Below, piece after piece: positions 41,881 to 55,000 of a DNA stretch of 64,000 nucleotides. A program made the position numbers and the translations under genes. The stretch comes from Balanoglossus misakiensis. Its lineage: Eukaryota > Hemichordata. The notes beneath the pieces are model-generated. The model did not search any database. It saw only the letters and a list, made by a program, of their open reading frames with translations, and was not told the origin of the DNA. The DNA lies in NCBI GenBank assembly GCA_040954595.2, contig CM082596.2:9300001-9364000 (forward strand), written 5' to 3'. Position 1 is the first letter of the stretch. Every line of letters begins with the position of its first letter.

Positions 41881-42754
41881 AATTCTGACTAAGTCATTCA
41901 CAGCCCAGGTTTCCGCCAGAAGACGGACATTTACGATATATGAAAATGTTTGCTTACAATATTATATTACAAAATAATTATACTTACTTATAGTGACATA
42001 ACTCTGAAAAATAGTGCATGTTTCTATTGTTTCGGAAATAATTATTGTGTTTTTAGTCTGAACTGGAGAAGAGAATCCCCAAACAAATAAGCGGTCTTGC
42101 GGATTGCATTTCGTATGCGTATTCCGAAGCGTACCGTAAATGTCCTTATCGGTAACAGGTCACTTCGACTCCTGACCATTTTGACCCCAGTGATTCACAC
42201 CTCTTTATCTGTCTTGAAATTGTTTGTGAATGAAATTATCAACATGGCTTCGCACATTATGTTTTGTAATGTGTTGTAATTTCATGTGCGTCCCTGATTA
42301 ATTGTAGTATTTCCTGTATTTGCTGCAGTTCTGCAGCCCCTCCTGGATATGAATGGTATTGCGCGCAGTATAAAACGAGTATGTCTCGGCAATGTGTGGC
42401 AGGGATGCGTGTTCGCAGTTACGAAAACCTCTAGCCTCTACAGACTGGAGGTTTTCGTAACGAAAAAACATTGTAAGCCACCTTTGATAAAAAACGGTTG
42501 TCAACGTACGTAAAAAAGAAATATTTGCATCAAAACATTTAAATACATTGTGGTACTTGTGATCTCTAGAGCTTCAAGGGTACAGTTATCAATCGTTGGT
42601 TCTCATTTGCTGCACCCGCGTGGTGCTCGTCGGCACTACGTGTCGGTACGAAAACGTATCTTATCGACACGAACACGATAACTTTGCGATTAAATTCAAA
42701 TTTTCGACTTATTCGCCCTAGTGCTTTATCAAATGGTCTGAAATGTTGACGGCA

Positions 42755-44285
42755 AGTCTGTGTTATGCAAATAACAAGACGGTGTTTGGAAGCAACCATG
42801 GATATTTTAGAACAAACAGTCGACCTACAGATTCACCGGAAAACTTTCTTATTCGCTCGGACCTATGTGTTCTACGCATCACAACGGAATATGCAAATAA
42901 CGAGACGGTCTTTGGAAGCAGCAATGGATATTTTAGAACAAACAGTCGACCAACAGAGTATACCGGAAAACTTTCTTATTCGCTCGGACCTGTGTGTTCT
43001 ACGCATCACAACTGAATATGCAAAAAACGAGACGTATATGCAAAAAATGGCGGTCGGCCTTTATCTGCGTCTATCTTCGTGACGCGTCTTTTTGCCAAGT
43101 CACGTGAGACGCAGTGTTCAGCGAATCTACAGAGTCTACCGGAAAACTTTCTTATTCGCTCGGACCTATGTGTTCTACGCATCACAACGGAATATGCAAA
43201 TAACGAGACGGCGTTTGGAAGCAACCATGGATATTTTAGAACAAACAGTCGATCTACAGAGTCTACCGGGAAACTTTCTTATTTCGCTCGGACCTATGTG
43301 TTCTACGCATCACAACGGAATATGCAAATAACGAGACGGTGTTTGGAAGCATCCATGGATATTTTAGAACAAACAGTCGATCTACAGAGTCTACCAGGAA
43401 ACTTTCTTATTCGCTCGGACCTATGTGTTCTACGCATCACAACGGAATATGCAAATAACGAGACGGCGTTTGGAAGCAACCATGGATATTTTAGAACAAA
43501 CAGTCGATCTACAGTCTACCGGGAAACTTTCTTATTTCGCTCGGACCTATGTGTTCTACGCATCACAACGGAATATGCAAATAACGAGACGGTGTTTGGA
43601 AGCAACCATGGATATTTTAGAACAAACAGTCGATCTACAGAGTCTACCGGAAAACTTTCTTATTCGCTCGGACCTGTGTGTTCTACGCATCACAACGGAA
43701 TATGCAAATAACGAGACAGCGTTTGGAAGCAACCATGGATATTTTAGAACAAACAGTCGATCTACAGAGTCTACCGGAAAACTTTCTTATTCGCTCGGAC
43801 CTGTGTGTTCTACGCATCACAACGGAATATGCAAATAACAAGACAGCGTTTGGCAGCATCCATGGATATTTTAGAACAAACAGTCGATCTACAGAGTCTA
43901 CCGGAAAACTTTCTTATTCGCTCGGACCTGTGTGTTCTACGCATCACAACGGAATATGCAAATAACGAGACGGCGTTTGGAAGCAGCCATGGATATTTTA
44001 GAACAAACAGTCGATCTACAGAGTCTACCGGAAAACTTTCTTATTCGCTCGGACCTGTGTGTTCTACGCATCACAACGGAATATGCAAATAACAAGACAG
44101 CGTTTGGCAGCATCCATGGATATTTTAGAACAAACAGTCGATCTACAGAGTCTACCGGAAAACTTTCTTATTCGCTCGGACCTGTGTGTTCTACGCATCA
44201 CAACGGAATATGCAAATAACGAGACGGCGTTTGGAAGCAGCCATGGATATTTTAGAACAAACCGTCGATCTACAGAGTCTACAGG
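42755..44285. repeat. 127-bp minisatellite with octamer motif, ~11 units
   Basis: The core GGATATTTTAGAACAAACAGTCGATC recurs at about 127-bp spacing (for example starts of equal frames at 43678, 43805, 43932, 44059). Each unit carries ATGCAAATAA, CCATGGATATTTTAGAACAA and TTCTTATTCGCTCGGACCT. One foreign ~110-bp segment (43022-43130) interrupts the array. Because 127 is not a multiple of three, ORFs of 80-210 codons appear in staggered frames; they are shadows of the repeat. Inner units are the most alike. Confidence 0.95.
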
Positions 44286-44439
44286 CCGATTTACACGAGG
44301 CAACTCGGTAGACAACTCGGCAGGCAACCCGGAGTTGCTCGTTGAATTGCCTCGTGCGTATGATATAGTCGCGTCGCTGGAACGTGTCTGGCGACGTCGC
44401 CTCGAAATCCGTCATGTCAGATTTTCGGGCGACGAGTAG

Positions 44440-47270
44440 CGTGACGCGCAAGCGATTGCCCTGTGATACCTCAATACATGTTGACATCTGCACATGCGAA
44501 AATGGTATTAATTTGTTATTTTACGAACCAGAAACTAGCTGTAGACTCCGGAAAATATTGGGTTGATAAGTATTTGCTATGAAATAGGACAATTGTATAA
44601 TATTGTAATAGTTTAATTTTTCAATATAAACTCAAGTTTTTGTGAAATAACATTTCAATTAATTGTCTTTCCTATGACGGTACGGAAATAAACTACTGTT
44701 AATTTCCGTGAAAAAGGTTATGACGATTGGCACTTCAATTGGAACGTATACTTGGTCCAGCTTGCCAATTCAACAATATCAGATTTTAATTTTTTTTCGT
44801 GAGGTTCATTGTGTTTGTTTGTTTTATCTTATTTTTTTTTGGGGGGGGGGGGTTGCCGTAACCATATATTATAACCAAATTTCAAGTAAACGTCAGATTA
44901 TAATTATTGTCCAAAGTTCAATAGTTTTGCACAACCTCGAGTCTCCAATGTAGGCTACGTCGTAGAACCCGCTTTTTGGGTAAAAGTTATTTCTTTGTCT
45001 GTGACGACATCATGCATACTCTGGCTCAGCAATCTCAAAAAATGTTGCACCAAAACTTAATATAGCTTTCCACAGAATCATTGAAAGATTGTGGTTACCT
45101 TATGCGGGTACGTTTGTTCAAGTAGACTTGACACCAAATCTTCTCTGTCACTGGAACTCTACCTTTTGACCCCTATGAAACCTATATTTAAATACTCACT
45201 TTCTTTCTTCCGTATGGTATCAATAAACAAGAAAGACAAAAAAACTTTGACGAGAGAATAGATTTTGTATTTGCAATGACGGCAGTACCGAAAACGAGAA
45301 CCATTTCCTTTTGCAAAGTAAATTTAATAACGTTTTAAATTATCTCCCAACCCGGTACTCCACAAAGCCGAATCTAGATAAATTTGGAATTGTGCCGTAT
45401 TTATTTCCTCATCACAGACTGCCTCTCCAAGCGTACATCATGAACAATTTAGGCAGAAATAATTGGGCCACATCAATTACTAGTACATTTTGTTTTCGTA
45501 TAGGTTGGGCTATGTCTGGGTGGTGCAAGAAGCTGGAAATAAAAATTCGAGTTGATTTTTATTTGGTTCTATTAATTTTTTTCTCTGTAAAATCTGAGTA
45601 AACGATTGACAGAGAATGTTACTGTAAGTCTATTTTCTGATATGAAGCGGTGGCCTTGAAAAATAGGCCTAATAAAGCATTGTTGTTTATATATGCGGCT
45701 AGTCTGGCCGTTGGAAATCAGGCTTGCTCAGCGTGGCTGGTGTAACCTTCCCAAAGGTTACAAAAAGTAGAGAGTGTAATAATGTCATACACGAGTAGGA
45801 GCGCTTTTTCTTCCTCTCTGGGGCTTGGGCCTGGAAGTAAAATCTGGACACTCCATTAGCCCTACGGAACGTTTCAAACAAATTGCTCGTTCCAATCAGT
45901 TATGTCGAAATGGAAATACTATTCTTAAATTACATTTTCCTATAACGTGTTTCACCAAAGGGCGAAACACTTAAAACGTTTATCTAACAACGGGAACGAT
46001 GGCGAATTTTGTTTCTTTGTAACGAGAGTGATGGAACTCTTCGATGATTTGTTTCTATCGGGTCGATGGGCCGATTCCCGGAAGACAAGCCACCACAAGA
46101 GGGTGCACTATGCAGGCTACTCGGGAAAGCTTTGAAAGAATGCATGAAAACCAAAAGAATTTGTCCGCTCAATTCAATACAACGCAGTAAATACGTGACC
46201 CTTCACCTCTTTGTTTTAAAGCAGTGGTACGTACACATTCAATGACAATGGTGTTTGCAAGGAAAACTTGACAAAATAAGTCAATTGTATTCATTTCTAT
46301 ATTTCTAGAAAATCATTTTGGTAACATGTACACAATAATCATCTTACTCGAAGGCACACAAGCAATGAACAACACGATGTCCCCTCGTTTATATAGTTCA
46401 AACTTTTCATTTTTAGTAATTTTGCTTTGTGTATCTGCTGTTTCTAATTCCAGAAATTGTGTGGCGACGCAATTTTATTTATTTTTTCCCCTTCAAGTCA
46501 GTTTTATAGTTTTATCAATATAGTCACATGTATACTGTTCATGCAGTCACTGATCACCCGCCCCTAAGTGTCCAGTGTTTTATAGATATTGTTACGATCT
46601 GTATAAAGGTCAAATACGATTTCAAGGGTCAATTAATCCAGAGCTCGGGAATGTCTATGTTTGATAGTATTTGATTTTATGTATTTGAAGTAGATAGGGA
46701 GAGCGGGTGACTGTTTAACTGACTGCTCTGGTTGTCAATCATCACCGAACTGACTTGTAAATTGGTACGTATAGAGTTGAATTGATGCCAAATGAGATTG
46801 TAACACATTGTATTTGTGATATTTTGCATGGTTAACCACGCCTTGAGAAAAGTAATTATAAGAGAAGCTTGTTTCTAAAGTTGGGAGGAGAATAATCTAA
46901 CGTGAGATGGGAGTACCTCAGGCTACTGAGTTCGTTCCCTTCCTCATTTACTTTACTGGGCGTATTTGATGTACTTTAGTAATTCTCGACAATAAATGAA
47001 CGTGAATCAGATACGTGTCTCCGTGGATCACTGTTCTCGTCAGAGCCCGTTACCTCATCGCTACAGATTCCCCGATGCATGAACAACTCATGAGATACCA
47101 GCGGTAATAATATAGCTGAAACAGTTCGAGTTTGCCGTTGCCGTCACCAAAAACCAGAAAAAAGGGGCGACGCGCTGTTATTCAAGTGACGCGGGCGCTG
47201 ACCATAATCATTTCATTGTTTTGCCTTATCAGATGATTTTGTCTCTTATTTGTTTTTTGGATAGTATTGT
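44440..47270. other. Long stretch without recognised genes
   Basis: Only short unsupported ORFs. Poly-T and a G-run (44832-44853) are present. No repeat family was recognised. Confidence 0.4.
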
Positions 47271-47273
47271 CTA

Positions 47274-48065
47274 TAGTCCATGGGCCAGAGACCGAAACCC
47301 TCCCCCCCCCCCCCTGAGGAGTTTTTCAGACATATATTTTTGGAAAGCCTATTTATCCAGCTGTCAGAATCAGGCTGTTTGCACTCATATTAATGGTGGG
47401 TGTGGCCGTGAGGAGCGGTTGTCATGGTAACGATAGCATAATTTTAGGGGTACTCATACAGTTAAAAAAATGATATATTTCAGGATCTGAGAAAGCTAGA
47501 GAAAAATTTAAACATTGGGTCTTATAAAGTAGGGAACGGGCTATCCAATGTTTACATGACCGACAAGGTCAGAGGTCAAGTTCATCTTCAAAACGCGAGG
47601 TCAAAGTAACAATTTCGCTATTTTTTGCACATCGATCATACATAGTTTCGATTTACTGGAAAACGGTTTGCTCGAGGAGGCTGTAAATTGGTCATCAGGT
47701 AGCAAGGAATATTAGCTTTAAGAAAAATAGGCCTATTTTCGTCTTTGGTTGTAATTTATATTAAAATTATGTAACCATAACGACGGATAGAAGATTTTGC
47801 GAAATTCCCCAAAATAAGAAACTTGCTATATCTTTGCTACCAATTAAGCTTTAGATAAAATTTAAACACTCAAACTTTTGTTGTCGGATGCGAGCTTTTG
47901 ATTGCTAAATTGAACTTTGGGGTTCAAGGTCAAGGTCATCCTCAAATTTCAGGTCACAGTGACAAAATGGGCATTATGGACTTTGTTCAAAATGACATTT
48001 TACGGCGAGCGTTTACTACACTGTTGGGATCTAGAATGCTATAATTTTGTATATTTTGATATTAA
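47274..48065 (+). repeat. Left inverted-repeat arm of the 4.4-kb transposon
   Basis: Reverse complement of 50925-51694, and from ~47520 to 48065 also of 50213-50730. It ends at ATGCTATAATTTTGTATATTTTGAT. It contains several TGACCTTGACCT-type steroid-receptor-like half-site runs (GGTCAAGGTCAAGGTCATCC). Confidence 0.9.
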
Positions 48066-48839
48066 TATTCAAATAAGATGCCACTTTGATTTCTGGATAT
48101 TATTATATAAAAAAACGCGACCGTGGGAGTGCGAGTCATGCTGATTTATGCGTTATCCCATGATGCCACTGTAGCAATAGTCCAGACAAACCGATCGAAT
48201 ATCTGTGTTTTAGGCACAGAGATTTTTTGGAAATTGTGCGTAAAGCACTTAAGACACATTATATACTCAAAAGCAATGTTTTTAAATCACAATCAATCAT
48301 AATCATACAAAATGAATGCTACGTTTTTAAAAAAAACGTTTGCTCATGTGGAAATGTTTTCCGGTTGTTTGTCATTGCATGGCCTCCATCTTGCTGATGA
48401 AACGTCCAGCGCTAGGTTCTGCAACTTTTTATCATGGTGTAAAGGTAGGGAACACAGTCAATGCCTGAGATGGATTGTGATCTTTTGACTTCCCAGCCTG
48501 CTAATGAACTTTTGGAAATAGTTCACAATTTTGTGGAACACATCATTGAACATCATTTCCCGCTTATGGCTGAGTTCAGACAAGAGAGGAGTAACTTTTA
48601 ACTTTTGGTATGACTTTGTGTAGAGTATTGCTGCCATTACATCTCTACCCACCGGTGGAAATGTAAGTGCATTAAGAAATGGTGATTGAGATATTTGCCA
48701 AACTGCTAAGAATCAGCTATTATTACCTCTGTTGTTTTGTGCCAATCGAAACGGACTATGCAAGATACATGTCAGTACTTATTCTGGTGACGCATGGAAT
48801 ACCCAAAAGTGTACAAGAGTCATTAAATAAGGAGGATTC

Positions 48840-49790
48840 ATGGCAAACTTATCTGACGATTCACTAAAGGGTGCTGGTGGTGTTATAGGATTAAAGATGA
48901 GAGGTTTAGCACTTGAAAAGTGGTTTTGGGTGGACCGATTACTGCAAAGTTCTCTGATACATTTCACAAATAAATATGCAGTATTGGTAAACAAAATAAG
49001 ATCCGATATGGAAAAGCAGTCAAAAGATATGGCTGGGGTTTTTTTCTGAGCAAATAATTATACAAGAAGAACCTGACAAACCGTGTAAGTGCTTCTATCA
49101 TAGTATGACTTGCGGCAATGTAAAAACATGACAAAAATGAAGAAGACGGTTTATCTTTGATTACCTGCTGTTAATACAAGTTAGAAGATGCCACTCATTG
49201 GAGTCATTGAAAATTCCAACGTTCCTCTCTGTTTGTTTTCAGATGATGGACTTAAAATTCATTTCCAGGAGACAGATAGACTAGACTTGAGGCTGCCGAT
49301 GCCATAGTTTATGTTGACCATTCAGTCTCTGTCTGGTCCTAATCTTGTAGACAGAATCACTTTTATCGATATAGCAATAGGATTTATGGAATACATAATG
49401 TAGAATAGAGGCCGAATTTTAGGTCCTGTTGATAATTCGCAAATACACATGATCATTGATAATTATGATGCCAAACGGATCAAAGGATCAAAGTCCAAAC
49501 ACGTGATGTGAGCGTTGCACCAGCACATCATATAATACTTGATCTAGTTGCTCCGACAAAATGGACGGCATTCTTGCTTACCACTAGTCTGAAAACAAAG
49601 CAAATTTTGCAAAATGCTACACATTATGAAAAAAGTAGATCTCAACATTGGTCAAAAATGAATTGTAAGTGGAGGACCAAACTTCACCACTTTTGTTGTC
49701 GCAAGAGATACAGTGAAGAAGCAGATACGCGGATTGTTCTTAGTTCTACACGCAATTGCAGCGTCTGATAGAGGGGCAAGATGACTCCTT
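48840..49790 (+). pseudogene. Relic of a nuclease-like gene of the EEADTR family inside the 4.4-kb transposon
   Basis: Frame pieces: LSDDSLKGAGGVIGLKMRGL plus ALEKWFWVDRLL (48843-49050), then IHMIIDNYDAKRIKGSKSKH (~49450), APTKWTAFLLTTSLKTK (~49550) and CCRKRYSEEADTRIVL (~49720), which in the next frame continues VLHAIAASDRG. The sequence AGG-x-x-GL...LEKWF, D-x-Y-x-x-x-x-I-K and EEADTR-[IL]-x-LHA belongs, from memory, to large XPG/PIN-like protein families amplified in invertebrates. Many stops; non-functional. Confidence 0.55.
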
Positions 49791-49816
49791 ACGTCAACTT
49801 GTCATATCAACAGAAA

Positions 49817-50185
49817 TCATCTTGATAAGAATGTGCTAAATATGATAAAACTTTGTACATATTTAAACTGAAATACCATAGAATGGCCACAATATAAGTT
49901 GAATATAGTATTTTTACAGTAAAAGCATGCTGATAATGTATGTCCCTTTATAGCAATTGCAAATGCACGTTCGCATATTTCAAGAAATATACCAATTTTA
50001 CTAAATCTTGAATTCATCAGCTCGCCATGGGAATTGAAAATGTCATCAAGCATTTTCAAACTCTCAGAACTTAACTTTAAAATGGTGTATGACACAAAAT
50101 GTTGTATGGCCAAGTCAGAGAGTTCGTTTTTTCTGGGGAGATCTGCAACACTAATTAGAGTTGGGATATTGAATTTTGACCCCAT
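49817..50185 (-). CDS. Unassigned ORF inside the 4.4-kb transposon
   Basis: 122 codons with NIPTLISVADLPRKNELSDL, FLEICERAFAIAIKGHTLSA and CFYCKNTIFNLYCGHS. It is the longest intact frame inside the element and on the opposite strand to the nuclease relic. It may be a transposase remnant, but there is no identifiable motif. Confidence 0.25.
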   Translation of the reverse strand: MGSKFNIPTLISVADLPRKNELSDLAIQHFVSYTILKLSSESLKMLDDIFNSHGELMNSRFSKIGIFLEICERAFAIAIKGHTLSACFYCKNTIFNLYCGHSMVFQFKYVQSFIIFSTFLSR

Positions 50186-50212
50186 CTTTTGAAGGTGACC
50201 CTGAACTTTAAA

Positions 50213-51694
50213 TTTAAAATATCAAAATATACAAAATTATAGCATTCTAGATCCCAACAGTGTAGTAAACGCTCGCCGTAAAATGTCATTTTGAACCGAA
50301 ATTTGAGGATGACCTTGACCTTGAACCCCAAAGTTCAATTAAGCAATCAAAAGCTCGCATCCGACAATACAAGTTTGAGTGTTTAAATTTTATCTAAAGC
50401 TTAATTGGCAGCAAAGATATAGCAAGTTTCTTATTTTGGGGAATTTCGCAAAATCTTCTATCCGTCGTTATGGTTACAGAATTTTAATATAAATTACAAC
50501 CAAAGACGAAAATAGGCCTATTTTTCTTAAAGCTAATATTCCTTGCTACCTGATGACCAATTTACAGCCTCCTCGAGCAAACCGTTTTCCAGTAAATCAA
50601 AACTATGTATGACCGATATGCAAAAAATAGCGAAATGTTAACTTTGACCCCGCGTTTTGAAGATGAACTTGACCTCTGACCTTGTCGGTCGTGTAATAAT
50701 TGGATAGCCCGTACCCTACTTTATAATACTGAATGTTTAAATTTTTTCTCTAGCTCTCTCAGAACCTGAAATATCTCATTTTAACTGTATGAGTACTCTT
50801 GCTATTCCTACCATTCATTTTGTTGTCATTAAAACAGCAGGTTTTGCATATTAAGTATATGTAAACAGCAAAACAAATTAAAATCTTTGTAAACAATACA
50901 CATCTCTATCTGGAGATCAAATTATAGCATTCTAGAACCAAACAGTGTTTAGTAAACGCTCGCCGTAAAATGTCATTTTGAACAAAAATCCATAATGTCC
51001 ATTTTGTCACTTTGACCTGAAATTTGAGGATGACCTTGACCTTGAACCCCAAAGTTCAAGTTAGCAATGAAAAGATCGCACCCGACATTATAAGTTTGAG
51101 TGTTTAAATTTTATCAAAAGCTTAATTGGTAGCAAAGATATAGCAGGATTCTTATTTTTGTGATTTTCGCAAAATCTGCTATCCGTCGTTATGGTAACAT
51201 AATTTTAATATAACTTAATATCAAAGACGTGAATCAGCTTATTTTTCATGAACCTAATGTTCCATGCTACCTGATGACCAATTTACAGCCTCCTCGAGCA
51301 AACCGTTTTCCAGTAAATCGAAACTATGTATGATCGATGTGCAAAAAATAGCGAAATTTTTACTTTGACCCCGCGTTTTGAAGATGAACTTGACCTCTGA
51401 CCTTGTCGGTCATGTAATCATTGGATAGCCCGTCCCCTACTTTATAAGACCCAATGTTTAAATTTTTTCTCTAGCTTTCTCAGATCCTGAAATATATCAT
51501 TTTTTAACTGTATGAGTACCCCTAAAATTATGCTATCGTTACCATGACAACCGCTCCTCACGGCCACACCCACCATTAATATGAGTGCAAACAACCTGAT
51601 TCTGACAGCTGGATAAATAGGCTTTCCAAAAATATATGTCTGCAAAACTCCTCAGGGGGGGGGGGGAGGGTTTCGGTCTCTGGCCCATGGACTA
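50213..51694 (-). repeat. Right inverted-repeat arms (partial copy + full copy)
   Basis: Two units in the same orientation: 50213-~50800 and ~50925-51694, each complementary to the left arm. The inner unit matches the left arm at its inner end almost perfectly over about 70 bp, while the outer unit matches the terminal part. Confidence 0.85.
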
Positions 51695-52043
51695 CTAAGT
51701 TGTCTAAGGCAGAGCGTGTCAGGAGCGTGCGCAACATGCGTAATTTGACAAAGTGTGGCGCTTTGAAAGGCATCTCATTGATGTCAGTGCATCCATGCAA
51801 ATTTGATTGTTTATATGCATGGTTGTATAACAGTGGTGACATGGTAAAGAATTTGACCAATCAAAAATAACTTTACGACAGAGTGCTGCATTGGTGAGTT
51901 TTTTTTTGACAGCTCAATCTGCATGCTACCAACAACTGTATTCTGTTTGCTTCACCTGTTGTTTTATCCTTTACACCTCCTTACGATGTCATTTTCACTT
52001 CTGTCTATTTAGCATATCGCTCAAGGTATTCATTATATGCATA

Positions 52044-55000
52044 ACACGGTTTTCTTCATAATGATTGATCTGGTGATATATGGAAAGTCAATTCTATGTT
52101 AAAAGTGGTGACTTTAAAAAATAAAGCAGTCTTTTTGACCTCAATCAATACAAAAATGCCATTTTTGGCCATTTTTTGAGGTCAAAAAAGGTCATTTTTA
52201 CAAAAAAACTAAAAATAAATTGTGTTTTTCATATTCAAAGATCATTCGATATATTAAATGTCCATTCTATGTAAAAAATGGTTCTGATTCCAGAAATAGC
52301 AGTCTTATTGACCCTACTCAAGAAAAAATGCCATTTTTGCCACTTTTTGACCAAAAACGTCATTTTTAGAAAACACTCAAAATTTATATATTTTCTTCAC
52401 TTTTGGAGATCTGATAATGTATTATATGCCCACCCTATGTAAAATTTGGTGATTATTCCAAAAAAGCAGATTTATTGACCCAACCTAATGCAAAAATGCC
52501 CTTTTGGAAAGTTTTTGCCCAAAAAGGCCATTTTTAGAAAAAAAATTAAAAACAAACTTTTCTTCATAAAGCTCAGAGATCATGTGATATAGGAAATGTT
52601 CATCCTATGTAAAAAATGGTGCTGATTCCAGAAATAGCAGTCTTATTGATCCTACTCAAGAATAAATGCCATTTTTGCCACTTTTTGCCCCAAAAACGTC
52701 ATTTTCAGAAAACACTCAAAATTTATATATTTTCTTCACTTTCGGAGATCTGATAATGTATTATATGCCCACTATATGTGAAAAATTTCCAAAAAAGCAG
52801 TTTTATTGATGCCACTCAAGATAAAAGTGCCTTTTTCGCAAGTTTTTGCCCAAAACGTGTCATTTCTAGAAAATACGAAAAATATGCCATTTTCTTCCCA
52901 TTGGTGATCGAATGATAAATAAAAGTACTAAAAAACCCACTCTTACTGACCCCACTGAGGAAAAAAATATCATTTTTGCCTCTTTGCTCAAAAAGGTAAC
53001 TGTTAGAAAAAATAAATACAAACTTATTCCTTCATATTCAGAGCCCTTGTGATGTATGTAAATTCGTTTTTTTTTTGTTTTTTTTTGTGTGCAAAAAATA
53101 TGCTGATACCAGCACAACGGTCTTATTGAGACACCCCGCTCAGTACAAAATTGCCATTTAGCCATCTTTTGGTCAACAATAGGCATTTTCAGAAAACAAA
53201 TATAATTGATGTTTTTGCCTTTTGTGTTCTGATGTTGTATATGCATATTTAAAACGCCATAACCATATAATATCAATTAAATTGATTATATTGAAAGACA
53301 GGGTTGCAACAATTTGGCACATTTAGCCCAAAACTGAACTCAACAATAAGATGATCCATGTATACGCACTGTCTACTATAAGTCGATTATGAGTGGTGTG
53401 AAATATTTAGGTTCAGATATGCCAGCTCGGGAGAGATTGTTGAAATTTATTCTCTTCAATCTGAATACAAAATCAGAAATTATATTATAATTTATATCAT
53501 GATACCTCCGTCATACTGATTGGACAGGAGTGCAACCCAATTGAGCGATGCTAGAATACTCAATAGAGCACTGCTAAAACTGGCCCCTGAACTAACACGC
53601 AGCAGGGAAAATGTGGGCTTAAACCAAATAAACATAAAATCCTTGACGTTTTAATTTGGAACTGCTGTATGGGAATATTTGGGCAATGTGCAAAGCCTTT
53701 CTTTTGTCATCTGTATCATGTTTAGAGCTTGGTCCCGGGCGGCGTGTTTACATTCATCGACGCGAGTTTTGTTCAATTCGTAACTTCTTTTCCTCTCGAC
53801 GCTGTTTCATCATCATTATGAGTTCAACTTGGGCTAAATTTGCAAAAACTCCAAATACAAACATTTTTTCGGTACAAAATGGCTAAAAGGATAAATTTTT
53901 CTTGAGTAGATCTATTTTTGGCTACAAATAGCCAAAAAGGCAATTTTGACTAGAGTGGGGCCAACCAGACTGCCGTTTTTGGAATAGTCACCAAATTTTA
54001 CACAGAATGGACTTTTCATACATGATCAGATCTCTGAATATGAAGAAAACAATTTGTCTTTAGTTTGTTTGTTTTTAATGAACATTTTTGACCAAAAAAG
54101 TGGCCGAAATTACAAATTTCAATTGAATAGGGTAAGTAAGACTTCCTTTATTGGAACAGTAACCACGTTGCAATATAGAATGGGCTTTTATTTATAATAA
54201 GATCACCGAAAGTGAAGAAAAGAGAATGCTATTAATATATTCTTAAAAATAACAATTTTGTGCAAAACTTAGCCAAAAAGGTGATTTAATCATGGTTCAG
54301 GTCATTAAGACTGCATTTCTGGAAACAACACCTATTTTACAATAAATGTACTTTTCACACATCATAGAATCTCCAAATAAGAATCAAACAGTTTGTTTAT
54401 AATGATTTTCGAAAAGTGGCTTTTTGGGCAAAAACTTGTAAAAAAGCACTGTTTTCTTGAGTGGCGCCAGTAAAAATTTTTTTTTAATTTTTTCACATAG
54501 AGTGGGTATATAATACATCATCATCTCCGAAAGTGAAGAAAATATAAAAGTTTTGGGTGTTTTGTAGAAATGACACTTTTTGGGCAAAAACTTGCCTAAA
54601 GGCACTTTTATCTTGAGTGGCATCAAAAAAAATGCTTTTTTGGAAATTTTTCACATATAGTGGGCATATAATACATTATCAGATCTCCGAAAGTGAAGAA
54701 AATATATAAATTTTGAGTGTTTTCTGAAAATGACGTTTTTGGGGCAAAAAGTGGCAAAAATGGCATTTTTTCTTGAGTAGGATCAATAAGACTGCTATTT
54801 CTGGAATTAGCACCATTTTTTACATAGGATGAACATTTCATATATCACATGATCTCTGAGCTTTATGAAGAAAAGTTTGTTTTTAAATTTTTTTCTAAAA
54901 ACGGCCTTTTTGGGCAAAAACTTTCCAAAAGGGCATTTTTGCATTAGGTTGGGTCAATAAATCTGCTTTTTTGGAATAATCACCACATTTTACATAGGAT

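Larger units (their letters stand above)
47274..51694. mobile_element. 4.4-kb DNA transposon with ~0.75-kb terminal inverted repeats (Academ-like, tentative)
   Basis: The left end TAGTCCATGGGCCAGAGACC (47274) matches the reversed right end (to 51694); the similarity then continues for ~750 bp, including GGAGCGGTTGTCATGGTAAC and CGGCGAGCGTTTACTACACT. CTA flanks both ends (47271-47273, 51695-51697) as a 3-bp target duplication. The right side holds a second, partial copy of the arm (50213-50800). Remnants of a nuclease-like gene lie between. A 3-bp duplication, long ends and an XPG/PIN-like gene fit the Academ superfamily, but the transposase was not identified. Confidence 0.75.

Noticed and set aside
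42743-44439. Staggered 80-210 codon ORFs such as those starting at 43079, 43425, 43678, 43805, 43932 and 44059
   Set aside because: They repeat the same peptide at 127-bp offsets because a 127-bp unit shifts frame each time. They are shadows of the minisatellite.
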